From Vanessa cardui (lineage: Eukaryota; Arthropoda; Insecta; Lepidoptera; Nymphalidae): a stretch of 64,000 nucleotides of DNA. The first letter of the stretch is position 1. Each line of letters starts with the position of its first letter. The notes beneath the pieces are model-generated. The model had not been told where the DNA came from and did no database searches. It worked only from the letters and a program-made list of their open reading frames with translations. Made by a program: the position numbers and the translations under genes. The stretch is taken from the NCBI RefSeq assembly GCF_905220365.1, contig NC_061136.1:8287702-8351701 (forward strand), read 5' to 3'. Below, in pieces: positions 11,609-21,090 of this stretch.

Positions 11609-11748
11609 TTCCATTTCGCTTTACTTGATTCATTTTAAGTTAAGCCGAATAAATAAACGTGTGCATGATAGGGCGGGAGGTGATATCACGAGGAAATAAG
11701 TTCATATCTGCATTTTTCGTTTTAGTTTAATGATAGACGGAGCAAGAA

Positions 11749-12036
11749 ATGGGTTTGTGCCTTTCGTTCGACTGTGGGGATTGTGATGTTGGAGTCAATC
11801 CTTGTTGTCTAGCTCTGAGTGCTTGTTGTCTAGTACCCTGCTGTTGTCCAAATGCCTGTGGTCGGCAAGATCCGCCACAAACCGTAATCATCCAGCAACC
11901 ACCCGTAATTGTAGATCAACAACAGCCACCACCTGGTTATCCTTATCCCCCACCCGGAGGATATCCTGGTTATCCCCCTCAAGGCTACCCTCCACATCAA
12001 CAATACCCCTACTCATCGGAACAAATGATGAGATGA
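11749..12036 (+). CDS. Cysteine-block / GYPP-tail microprotein (95 aa), MGxxxS start
   Basis: No established family is recognised. The protein begins MGLCLS, which fits the N-myristoylation consensus (Gly2, Ser6) with nearby Cys for palmitoylation. Eleven Cys fall within the first 37 residues, including CC and CCC runs. The rest is a Gln/Pro linker (QTVIIQQPPVIVDQQQ) and a GYPYPPPGGYPGYPPQGYPP tail, a low-complexity type often cytosolic and membrane-associated. There is no signal peptide or long membrane helix. The ATG has a good context (agaaATGg) and lies 23 nt after an acceptor-like ttttag. AATAAA follows at 12226-12231. It shares its layout with 13645-13818 and 24162-24326, so I read the three as paralogs. 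Plant-type CYSTM proteins have the same parts in the opposite order, so homology to them is doubtful. Confidence 0.75.
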   Translation: MGLCLSFDCGDCDVGVNPCCLALSACCLVPCCCPNACGRQDPPQTVIIQQPPVIVDQQQPPPGYPYPPPGGYPGYPPQGYPPHQQYPYSSEQMMR

Positions 12037-12225
12037 TCGGATAAAAGTGTACTTAAAGTCTTCTTATCTAAATAAGGTAAGAAACTTCTTTTTTTCTCTG
12101 TAATTTAACTTTTGCTTTCGTTGTCTATCTGTTCACCTGTACATGTACTTTAGATCAGAGTTATTTGTTTATGTATAGTATAAAATAGACGCATTTAAAA
12201 AGATCATTTATACATTATCATTTTG

Positions 12226-12231
12226 AATAAA
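12226..12231 (+). terminator. AATAAA polyadenylation signal
   Basis: It is the first good hexamer after the stop of the 11749-12036 gene, 190 nt downstream. Confidence 0.5.
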
Positions 12232-12239
12232 ACTCGCTT

Positions 12240-13296
12240 TAAAAATAGTGCAGTTTTAGTTTATTATAATTTATGTAATGCACACAGACGTAAAACAGAG
12301 ATTACATCTCACACGTACGTGCTATCAGAAACACCCAAATTAGATTATTTATATGTCTAGATACATTATCAAATCTGAGTACGCTTCTTAGTGGCCAACA
12401 GTTGGCTACTAAGTACATGCACACTAGTAAAGGCTAGTATCAAGTGTACCTGTCACGAACACCAAGACTTTGGCCCTGTAGTGTAGTGTAGTTGATACAT
12501 TTGAAGTGCCACACTTTATCTAGACACATAAATAAGCTAAGGCTTAAAATTGATTTATAGAATCGACAAATATACACTGACAATTGAATTCAAACAAGTG
12601 CTTAATACATAAACTCATAAAACGTTCTATAAATTTCCAAGCAAGATAAAAATGGCAAATAGGTGATTAATGAAATATATCTTATTTATCGGCTATAAGC
12701 TATAAGTAGATATATATATATTCTTATCAAAAGTATTTACAATTAACAAGTAATCTATGATAGATTTGATATAACTCACTATTTAGTGGATGGAATCTTC
12801 AAATGTATGTACAATTTTATTCAACCATAGTTTTAACCTTGGCATCTTAATAATAAGTAGATTATTTATTATAAAATGACGCGTAAATAAAAATAATAAT
12901 AATCACATTTATCACTTATTAAATTGTTTATAATAAGGGTAATTAAAATATTATTTGTATCGTTCAATTCTTAAGAAGATCATACATTGTGGCACTAAAA
13001 CTATGTTTCTAATGCTAGAAAATATGTTTTGAATGCTTTCATAACAAGGTTCTAGGTAAACTAAGTTATAAGAAATTGTTAAAGAAGGTAAAGGGAACGT
13101 TATGTGTTGTATAACAATTATATAGTTTATATTGATATTCTGTCGATGTGTCGAGACCAGATAAGGCACTTCATGCACGTTTTCTGACGTCATCATTCAC
13201 GTGGACATGTAAGAAAAAACAAATTTCAAAAAGAGAATTATACAACAATTTGACAAAATCTGCAAAAGATGTAGAGGTCATTCTTACAACAACAAA
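12240..13296. other. AT-rich interval between two microprotein genes
   Basis: It holds no supported gene. The minus-strand frame at 12951-13196 lacks signals. The promoter and first exon of the next gene probably lie here, since its coding exon begins at a splice acceptor, but I cannot place them. Confidence 0.4.
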
Positions 13297-13619
13297 TTGA
13301 ATTTCAACAGCAACAACAGCCTGTAAATTCCCACTGCTGGGCTAAAGGCCTCCTCTCTCTTTGAGGAGAAGGTTTTTGGAACATATTCCACCACGCTTTT
13401 CCAATGCGGGTTGGTGGAATACACATGTGGCAGAATTTCTATGAAATTTGTCACATGCAGGTTTCCTCACGATGTTTTCCCTTGCCGCTGAGCACGAGAT
13501 GAATTATAAAGACAAATTAAGCACATGAATCAGCGGTGCTTGCCTGGGTTCGAACCCGCAATCATCGGTTAAGATGCACGCGTTCTCACCGCTGGGCCAT
13601 CTCGACTCGACTTGAATTT
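13297..13619 (-). mobile_element. Full-length tRNA-derived SINE (Metulj-type) with target duplication
   Basis: In antisense orientation it reads from the 3' tail (caacagcaacaacagcctgt) through ggtggaatatgttcc to the tRNA-like head with box B (gggttcgaaccc) and box A. It is flanked by ttgaattt at 13297-13304 and 13612-13619, an 8-bp target duplication. It ends only 24 nt before the splice acceptor of the next gene, so it sits in that gene's presumed intron. Confidence 0.88.
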
Positions 13620-13644
13620 AATGAGTGTATTTTTCAATTCCAGG

Positions 13645-13818
13645 ATGGGTTGTAATATATCGTGTCGTCCATGCTGCTGCTGTTGTATTCCGTGCTTATG
13701 CTGCGATTGCTGTGCAGATAAGCCCCAACCACCGGCCGTCGTGCATCATCACCATGTCATCCAAGTACCACCAGTCTATTCTACCAATAGGAATGGCGCA
13801 CCTCCACCCTACAGATAG
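13645..13818 (+). CDS. Cysteine-block microprotein (57 aa), MGxxxS start
   Basis: The protein starts MGCNIS, again a myristoylation-type motif with Cys at position 3. Twelve Cys lie in the first 23 residues, including a run of five. A Pro-rich linker, HHHH, a VIQVPPVY segment and a C-terminal PPPYR follow. The coding exon starts directly after a strong acceptor (tttttcaattccag, AG at 13642-13643), so a non-coding first exon upstream is implied. The unspliced frame beginning further upstream would run through the intron and the SINE target duplication and is not the product. AATAAA lies at 14318-14323. Function is unknown; a lipid-anchored or metal-binding microprotein is an inference from composition only. 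Confidence 0.72.
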   Translation: MGCNISCRPCCCCCIPCLCCDCCADKPQPPAVVHHHHVIQVPPVYSTNRNGAPPPYR

Positions 13819-14448
13819 CAGTAATTAGTTAAAACGAATGCATAAAATATAACTTACCTAAATTGTTTAAAAACAATCTTTAAGATCAGACAATCGATCT
13901 ATTTCATAATTTAATCATGAATCATATGACCGTTTTGCAACAAATACTATATTTAAATGTAAAGAGAAAGATTAATTAATCTAAACTATTTATAGCGTTA
14001 TTACTATTGTAGCATTACCAACAATTGTGACATTTCAGTTATTCTATAAATTCTTCATAAAATGACGGTGAATATTTATTATTATTATAATATCAAATCG
14101 TACTTGTACTTATTGTAATTAGTTATTGTAAATTTAGATTAATTCTTTAATTTTATGTACAATACTTATAAATTGTGTATAAGCATGTAAATTCACCTAA
14201 GCTTATATATACTTTATCGTGATATTGGTGTTATGTTATACAATATGATGTTTATACCGAAAACGATAAGTATATGGTGTTAACCGTTTTAATGTATCAT
14301 TTATTATGTTTTTGTAAAATAAAAATAATTAATAAACATGTATACATTAAATAAGTACCTTTAAAGGTTTTGAATTTGCCACATGTTCGCCCCCATGTCC
14401 AAATATTGGCATTTTAAAATGAAACTGTTAAGAACAATGATGTTGTAG
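13819..14448. other. 3' UTR and downstream AT-rich region
   Basis: The first canonical AATAAA after the 57-residue gene is at 14318-14323, so about 500 nt may be 3' UTR. Nothing else is recognised before the MITE at 14449. Confidence 0.4.
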
Positions 14449-14729
14449 TAAACAGATATGTTATTAACGCGCAAAAAGTGAAGACTAGAAAACGTCCTAA
14501 TTGGGACGTTTGCCTTTAGTTGTTTTACGTAGTAATATGTTATGATACATCATAATTACGTAGTAATACGTTTTGCGTAATTAAAACATCTAGTTATCCC
14601 TTTTACTTATTGTTTTTATCAAGCTATCCTTTTTACTTTTAACGAAATGTAAAAATAAACTAAAATAAACGGTCCCCGGCGCGGCACTCTTTTTTCTGTT
14701 GTTTAGTATGGATATAACATATCTGTTTA
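14449..14729. mobile_element. Candidate MITE with 16-bp perfect terminal inverted repeats
   Basis: taaacagatatgttat (14449-14464) is exactly inverted at 14714-14729. If TA is the target duplication, the ends are aacagatatgttat, consistent with a Tc1/mariner-like non-autonomous element of about 280 bp. The interior includes a GC-rich ggtccccggcgcggcact patch. Class assignment is tentative. Confidence 0.5.
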
Positions 14730-15324
14730 TTAGAATAACATTGGTTAAGAACGTATTACGTATCTGAATATTATTCTTAAAAAGATATCTATGATCACAA
14801 TCGTGACTAATCAGCTAACTACTGGTAATAACATTGTACTCTATTGTTAGAGAATTTATGATCGCTTTGATATCTTTACATGCAACTTTGATGTAATATA
14901 GAAATTATATTTCTCTAGCTAGAATTAGTTGTCTATCCAATGGAATAAAGTGCTGCAGTATTTTCCTCAGTTGGACACTAATTAAATATACATACATATA
15001 TAACCCTTATAAAGTAATATTACGTTTAGCACGTGTCAAGCGCAACTGTTACACACACCAATAAAATAAAGTTAGTTCGTTTGTTTTAGTAATTTTCTAT
15101 TGCAAACATTTATCTAAACGTATAAATATTTTAAAATAATTCTATGCAGGTATTAAGAGTTTAATAGTGCATTTTTAAAAAACATTTCAATTTCAAAAAA
15201 ATATTAAAGAAAGATTATTTAAGTATGCCTATAAAAAGCGCTTTTAAATCCTTATGTTATTGTTTTGAATGAAATGTTTACATTACACCTATTTCGGCAA
15301 GTAGATAAGAGATAGATAAGTAAC

Positions 15325-15450
15325 CAAGAAGAACCGGTAGGAAACTCAGTAGTTACTCTTTTTCGTCATTTTAATTACAGAGTACGTCAATGAAGTACAA
15401 AAGAGTTATTTATATCCTGCTTAAAAATCAACAAATACTAAATACACCTA
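15325..15450 (-). repeat. Jockey/Daphne-like LINE 3' UTR fragment
   Basis: It contains agaagaaccggtaggaaactcagtagttactcttttt and atatcctgcttaaaaatcaac, which match the LINE tail at 19984-20290. Only the untranslated 3' portion is present. Confidence 0.7.
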
Positions 15451-15605
15451 CACCACATACTAATCTTGTCCATACCCGATTTCTGAATGTTTTGTTTTAA
15501 CTTAGCTTTAAAAAAATTTAATAAATTAAAAAAAAAAGTAAAAAAAATGTTCATGAATCTTATGTATAAAAATTGATGTGAAAACATTTGATTAATTAAT
15601 TGAAT

Positions 15606-15775
15606 CTCCTTTCATACTTCTCTGTAAGATGTCATCTCACAAGTAAAATTCTTTCAAAGACGATATGGTTAGAAAGAATGTTACTTGTGAGATGACGTCT
15701 GACAGAGAAGTATGGAAGGAGAAGACATGCTGCGCCGACCCCAAATAAAATTGGGAAAAGGGCAGGAGGATGATG
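15606..15775 (+). repeat. Palindromic duplication of an RTE-like LINE 3' end
   Basis: Arms 15606-15654 and 15673-15721 (49 bp each, 4 differences) are inverted around an 18-bp spacer. The right arm continues into gacatgctgcgccgacccca and a gatgatgag end. I recognise that order as the 3' terminus of a widespread lepidopteran RTE LINE. Two copies in opposite orientation have been brought together. Confidence 0.6.
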
Positions 15776-15846
15776 AGACTACTTACCAAATACGATATAT
15801 AGGTATGGTAGGGAAACGTTTTATAAATAAGATTTATATATTTTTT

Positions 15847-16140
15847 CATTTTATTTTATGGAATAGGCTGGCGGACGAGCATATGGGCCACCTGATGGTA
15901 AGTGATCACTTTCACCCATAGACAATGAAGCTATAAGAAATATTAACTATTCCTTACATCGTCAATATGCCACCAACCTTGGGAACTAAGATGCTATGCC
16001 CCTTGTGCCTGTAGTTACACTGTCTCACTCACCCTTCAAACCGGAACACAACAATACTGAATACTGTTATTTGGCGGTAGAATAACTGATGAGTGGGTGG
16101 TAACTACACAGACGGGCTTGCACAAAGCCCTACCACCAAG
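15847..16140 (+). repeat. Full-length copy of the 'ggcggacgag…ccctaccaccaag' repeat
   Basis: It runs from attttattttatggaatagg and ggcggacgagcatatgggcc to gggcttgcacaaagccctac and caccaag. It matches 36521-36803 along its whole length. Partial copies lie at 4941, 7681, 23734, 41673, 48560 and 49500. No protein is encoded. The class is unknown to me. Confidence 0.8.
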
Positions 16141-16297
16141 TGAAATCATCTTCCTCAAGATTTATTTTGAAATTATATTATTAATTTCCAGATTGAATTA
16201 AATCTTAGACAGACGATCTTGACTAGTCTAATTCGATACTTTTCGTGTTTTACTTGATAAATAATACAGATTTTCTCGTTTCAAAATTTCGAAAACT

Positions 16298-16350
16298 TTA
16301 TTAACCGACTTCAAAAAAAGGAGGAATTTCTTAATTCGAATGTTTTTTTC
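16298..16350 (+). repeat. Fragment of the 'accgacttc…aaaggagg' repeat
   Basis: accgacttcaaaaaaaggag followed by aattcgaatg and T-rich sequence is a diverged copy of the repeat head at window position 1 and at 34342. Confidence 0.5.
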
Positions 16351-17644
16351 AATCCTTCATTTTACTTATCACAATGACTTTAAGTCATTGAAGGGCGTTA
16401 CAGGATGTAATGATGTAACCTACCCAATTCTTTATCAAATGGTGACTCATTGTAATCGGCGAAGCAAAACATGAGTCACGGGCTCCTAGATCATATATTT
16501 TAATTATTATTATAATTGTAATTATTGTTATAATAGTATTAGATTAATTACCAATTAAAAAAAAATACCTGAATATCCATTCAGTATGAATTACAAGAAA
16601 TAACGTAACTACAATCAGTGAGTTAAATTTTTATGATAATATTTATAAATTAAATTAATTAATATACATATCTATTGTTGATTTAATCATATGTCATATG
16701 TATGAATCATACGTAACTTATTTTTTACAAAGCAGTTTCCCAAATATTAATTTAAATGTGCTTATTATAACATTGGTATATGCATCCTCTTCCTCAAGAT
16801 AATATTAACAAGACTTTCTTTATTTTTTAGCAATTCCCATATAGTATCAACTTAACATATACACGTGTAATGATGTTGCAATTTAAACAAAAATGAAATG
16901 AAAAGTATAGAAGAATAAAAAGAGTTAGTGAGGTTGGCATGGTATAAATATATTTAAAACAATACACATATATCGTATTTTATACGACACGATGTTCAGT
17001 TAACTTAATATAATATTAGAAATATTTTCGGTCTTATATAAACTATTAAGTCATGAGTTCGTTCGTTCCAAGTATTTTAAGTCACTCACACACGCACATA
17101 ACTGAGTAAATTTACGTATAGATAGAATCAGACAGGATGCGATAATTTTGACTTAAGCGGTTTTCCCTGACATCTTTGGTGCTGCATCTGAACTCCATTC
17201 TGTATAACGCTTGAAGTATTTAGGCTGCACTTAAATCCATCATTTATATCGTTTATAAAATTTAACCTATACCTGAAATGCATGCTGTAATAATAACTAG
17301 TTCTTGTATACAGCATCTAATATAAATTCACAAAAGCACTTATAACACTTTTTCACCTTAAATTCATTTTCTTTTGGTTTGGTAGTTTAACTCTTTTTCT
17401 TATATCAATTCAATAGTCATGTGTCGCATCAAACTTCTTAAAACTGTATGATGCGAAAGTTAAAATTTCCACAAAAACATTAGGAAAGCTATGTTCTTTA
17501 AGATGCTCAACATTTTATACAAGTCGTTTGCTCGATGCTTTTCAACAGCGTTGGTGTAAGTACCTGGGCGAGTATCAAACAAAATTGATATGTGTAAATC
17601 TTCATTATAATTTCTGGTGTTGAAACACTTGCTCTAGATCTTCA
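16351..17644. other. Intergenic AT-rich sequence
   Basis: No gene is supported. The minus-strand frame 17128-17316 is short and isolated. Confidence 0.4.
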
Positions 17645-17830
17645 TTAAAAATATAACACCACGCCTTATTTTCTCCACTGGTGACAACAGGGATGATTCG
17701 TTTATTGCCCAGAAGATTGGAATTGTGATTCAACGGGGAAATGCTGCTAACATTCTCACCATTCCACGTGGTTATGGTTTATACAAATTCATTAATAATT
17801 AATATTTAAGGTCTTAACATTATTAATCCT
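17645..17830 (+). mobile_element. LINE 3' terminal remnant encoding …QRGNAANI…IPRG…
   Basis: The plus strand reads AQKIGIVIQRGNAANIL, then IPRGYGLYKF with a small frame disturbance, followed by AT-rich 3' UTR ending near atgttaaaa. The same segment recurs at 49240-49445, and a scrap is at 44086-44180. I read it as the last codons of a non-LTR ORF2. Clade is not assigned. Confidence 0.55.
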
Positions 17831-18154
17831 CATGTTAAAAAAATTGTTTTTATTATCATAAGCTTATTTTCTAAGCTATTCAAGAGAAACGACGAAAACT
17901 ATTCGTTTATGATAGGATGTTAAACTAAGCTATTTAAAAGTGACACGATGAGATATTCAATGCATATGGGAATGTGCAATTGTCAGTAAAATATACTTAA
18001 TACTATTTTACCCATTAATCTGGACAGCTGTATTTTCCAGCGTCAGAGAAACCAAGAGAATCATTGTTGGCGACCTGATTTTGACAACTAGCCAACCATA
18101 ATTGTGCGCATGAAGCAAATCATACTTTTGGCATTTGACTGTGTCCATTCATAT

Positions 18155-18360
18155 GGAAATGAAGCGTTTTTGAATTGTCAATATTTGAACACTACCAACG
18201 TTTCGGCAAGCAGCCTCAAGCGAGAAAAAGCGACAAAAAAATCGCATAGTCCTTCTTTTCAAATAAATAGATTTACAATCTTCTTTTTCACAATTCTAGT
18301 AAAGTAACCCGAGCCTAAATTCAGGCGTTTTTATCTAAAATACTTTATGCATATGCATAA
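18155..18360 (-). mobile_element. 5'-truncated Jockey/Daphne-like LINE 3' end
   Basis: It is homologous to the 3' end of the LINE at 18880-20670: shared acccgagcctaaattcaggc, tttcaaataaatagatttac and gaagcgtttttgaattgtca. It is a second, independent copy of only about 200 bp, without coding sequence worth the name. Confidence 0.7.
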
Positions 18361-18879
18361 GGGCAAAATAAAATACAATTTTTAAAGCGTTGTTGGATAT
18401 TAGGGTATTTTTTCATCACAATTTCCGTAGTTAGGCGCGTTAGGAATGAAATATAATAAACCACGGTCTAGACGGGATAAAGGAAATTGACGCATTTTTC
18501 AACGGCACCGGACAAACTTTTCCTGAAAGAGATATTTGCATAAATGGCGCCAAATTTCAAGTTTTGTCCGGTAACGTAAGTTGACGTCGAAAGATCATTT
18601 TAATCATATGAATTTATATTAAGTGGATAACATCAAAAGTATGCTGTGGAAAACCTGGAAAAATATATTATTGTTTATTTATACAAAATTATTAAAAATA
18701 AGTTATTTTTTTCTAGTTCTTATAAATAATAATTAAGTAAAACTATAAGTTATAATTTAAATAAATGTCAAAATCTAATTAGAAATGTTTTTTGATTGTG
18801 CATATTTTGTGCATATTTCACCAAAAAAATGGTGAAATATGCTTATTTGCATGCATATTTTGGCATTTTGATAAATCAA
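18361..18879. other. Interval between two LINE fragments
   Basis: It is non-coding. It contains a perfect 14-bp hairpin around 18807-18842 (gcatatttcaccaa … tggtgaaatatgc region) inside a gcatat-rich stretch. Confidence 0.4.
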
Positions 18880-19069
18880 ATCAATTTTATTCAAGTAAAT
18901 TTCGCAATGAAGCGTGTTTGAATTGTCAATAATTAAATACTACCACCGTTTCGGAAAGCAGCTTCTAGCGAGAAGAAACGGCAAGAAACTCGGATAGTTG
19001 CTCTTTCAAATAAACAGATTTACAATGCTGTTATTTACAGAAATTAGTGTCCTATGATGGAACCCGAGC

Positions 19070-19982
19070 CTAGCTCCAGGCGTTTCTTTCTAAAAAGTAC
19101 TCTTTTAATGAATAATATGATTTATTTATTAATTTAGTCTTAATAATCTCTTTAATTTTGGAAAATGGTAAATTTATTATACTTTCCGGTATGTTATTAT
19201 ATATGCGTATACCATTGCCCAAAAATGTTCTATTGACAACAAAATACAAAACAAATTTAGTCTTTTTGGCATTTAGTACTAAATTATTTATGTCAAACCA
19301 ACCAAGAACCCGCGACAGAGCACTGCTTACAACGTCATAGTGGTTTATTTTTCTGTCAAGTTTAAAAATAAGGGATGAGTCATCTGCAAACAGTAGAATA
19401 TCGCAATTTAAAAAAAAAAAATAAGGTAAATCATTTATATATATATTTAAGAACAAGAGAGGTCCCAAAATTGAACCCTGTGGTACACCCATTTGCGCCA
19501 CAGCGTCATTTGATTTTTCACCATTAACCACAACCTTCAAAACTCTTTCATTAAGGTAGGAGAAAATGAATTTCAATGTAGGGCCCGTGATACCATCATA
19601 TTTTAGCTTTTCTAGAAGAATATCATGTCTAACGCAATCGAAAGCTTTTGATAAGTCACAAAAAACTCCAATAGCGTTTTGTGATTTTTTCCACGCATCA
19701 TAATTGTGCTCAACAAATGCTACACCCGCATTAGTAGTCGAGCGACCTTCAGTGAAAGCAAACTGTTGAGAATGCAATAGCTTATTCGAGTTAAAGTATA
19801 ATAGCAATTGATTAAGCATGACTTTCTCAATATTTTACTCAATACTGGCAAAATAGAGATCGGTTTGTAATTGTTTGGATCATTATCATCACCGGACTTA
19901 AATAATGGGATTACTTTACTTTTATTTTAATATATCAGGAAAAATACCAGATTGTACAAATTTATGAAAGATGATAGCTAAA
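19070..19982 (-). pseudogene. Reverse transcriptase core of Jockey/Daphne-like LINE, broken
   Basis: The longest open part (19070-19819, about 249 codons) holds the polymerase blocks in order: QFAFTEGRST, FCDLSKAFDCVRHDILLEKL, MGVPQGSILGPLLF and the catalytic LLFADDSSL. Upstream in other frames is IFPDILK with a stop, then KVIPLFKSGDDNDPNNYKPISILPVLSK. A one-base shift separates LSKI from EKVMLNQLL-type sequence. After LVLNAKKTKFVLY the frame jumps to the far C-terminus (GNGIRIYNNIPESI … YYSLKEYFLERNAWS), so roughly the thumb/connection domain is deleted. The plus-strand frame at 19158-19340 is a shadow. Confidence 0.85.
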
Positions 19983-19983
19983 T

Positions 19984-20290
19984 CAAAATCAAAATATACT
20001 TTATTCAAGTGAGCTTTTTCAAGCACTTTTGAATCGTCATATAACAATTAAGTGAAGCTACCACCGGTTCGGAAAGTAGATTCTACCTGCAAGAAACTCA
20101 GTAGTTACTCTTTTTCAACATTAAAAAAAGTACATCTATGTTAGTTAATACAATTATTTAAATTAATATATCCTGCCTGGAAGTCAACAGGTATTAATTC
20201 CACGCTTTTTTATCATCTACAAAATCTTGTATCGAATAATACGCCTTATTAAACGCCTTAATAAGGAGCCAAGTCGACAATTACATTGTT
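19984..20290 (-). mobile_element. LINE 3' UTR fragment nested in another LINE
   Basis: Its plus-strand edge aaatcaaaatcaaaatatac is the reversed repeating tail of the family. The body has ccaccggttcggaaagtaga and actcagtagttactcttttt. It interrupts the LINE between its linker and polymerase core, so it was added after that LINE. Confidence 0.7.
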
Positions 20291-20689
20291 AATAATTGTA
20301 ACTTATATAATTGTTTTAAATATTTTTAATGCTTCGTACGGAGTTATACTCTCAAAAGAAAATTCTACCTCATTCTGGGGAACGTAATAGTTAAGTAAGT
20401 CTAACGCGTCATTAGATGACGCATTAAGTCCTCTAGTAATATTCAGAGGAATATTAGAGAAATATTCTATGAATTAATTGGCCACATCTAAATCTTTACC
20501 TACAATTTTCCTTTTATTTTAATGGATCACAGCCCTGCATCAAACTTCAACCTACCTGTCTCCAAACTTATAATATCCCAAGTAGTTTTTATTTTATTTT
20601 TAGATTTTAAGATTTTATTTTTAATATGCAACGAACGAGCTGTGTGTGATAGTGCATATATTCCGATGTCTACTTATTATATTTGCGTA

Positions 20690-21090
20690 TAACATTGTCA
20701 AAAAACGTTTTCTATTCCGTATTGATATGGAAAGTAAGTCACAAGTTTATTCTTATTCTTGTATTAATAGTATCTATATCTAATATTTTAATTAGTTCTG
20801 ATAGTTCTTTTTTGTCGAATAAATACTACTTCAATATTTGCTGCTTTACCCCATAACAACATTCCATAATTATGACATAAGACTGTGAATATTGCGAAAA
20901 TAAAGATAAGATGAAGCAATCAATAGTGTAGCAGTATTTATGTCCGTGAGTTTTCTATTTGTTTTTTAGTACACAAATGAGCCTACTTATTTTCCCTGCT
21001 AGGGCATAGAAATGGATGCCCCACTGAAATTTGGAGTCAAGGGTAAACCCTAGAAAGACTATCGACTCAACAAACTCAAGTCTTTAAATC
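20690..21090 (-). mobile_element. C-terminal domain fragment of a second LINE copy
   Basis: The minus strand reads VFLGFTLDSKFQWGIHF … LAGKISRLICVLKN, then in shifted frames IHSLMSYG-like, LWGKAA-like and FIRQKRTIR-like pieces. This is the post-polymerase region of Jockey-type ORF2. The segment is upstream of, and in the same orientation as, the LINE that lacks exactly this region. Nucleotides near 20670-20700 resemble 19190-19230, which supports a second copy of the same family. Confidence 0.65.

Larger units (their letters stand above)
18880..20670 (-). mobile_element. Degraded Jockey/Daphne-like LINE with nested insertion
   Basis: Reading down the minus strand: a pre-polymerase linker (KNKIKTTWDII about 20640; FIEYFSNIPLNITRGL and NYYVPQNEVEFSFES about 20480-20350); an inserted LINE tail (19984-20290); then the polymerase core and C-terminus (19982-19070); then the 3' UTR to about 18880. 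Stops, a frameshift and an internal deletion make it inactive. Its target site and full 5' end are not visible. Confidence 0.75.

Noticed and set aside
13612..13644. Upstream part of the 13612-13818 frame as coding
   Set aside because: It contains the SINE target duplication, a polypyrimidine tract and a splice acceptor, so it is intron.
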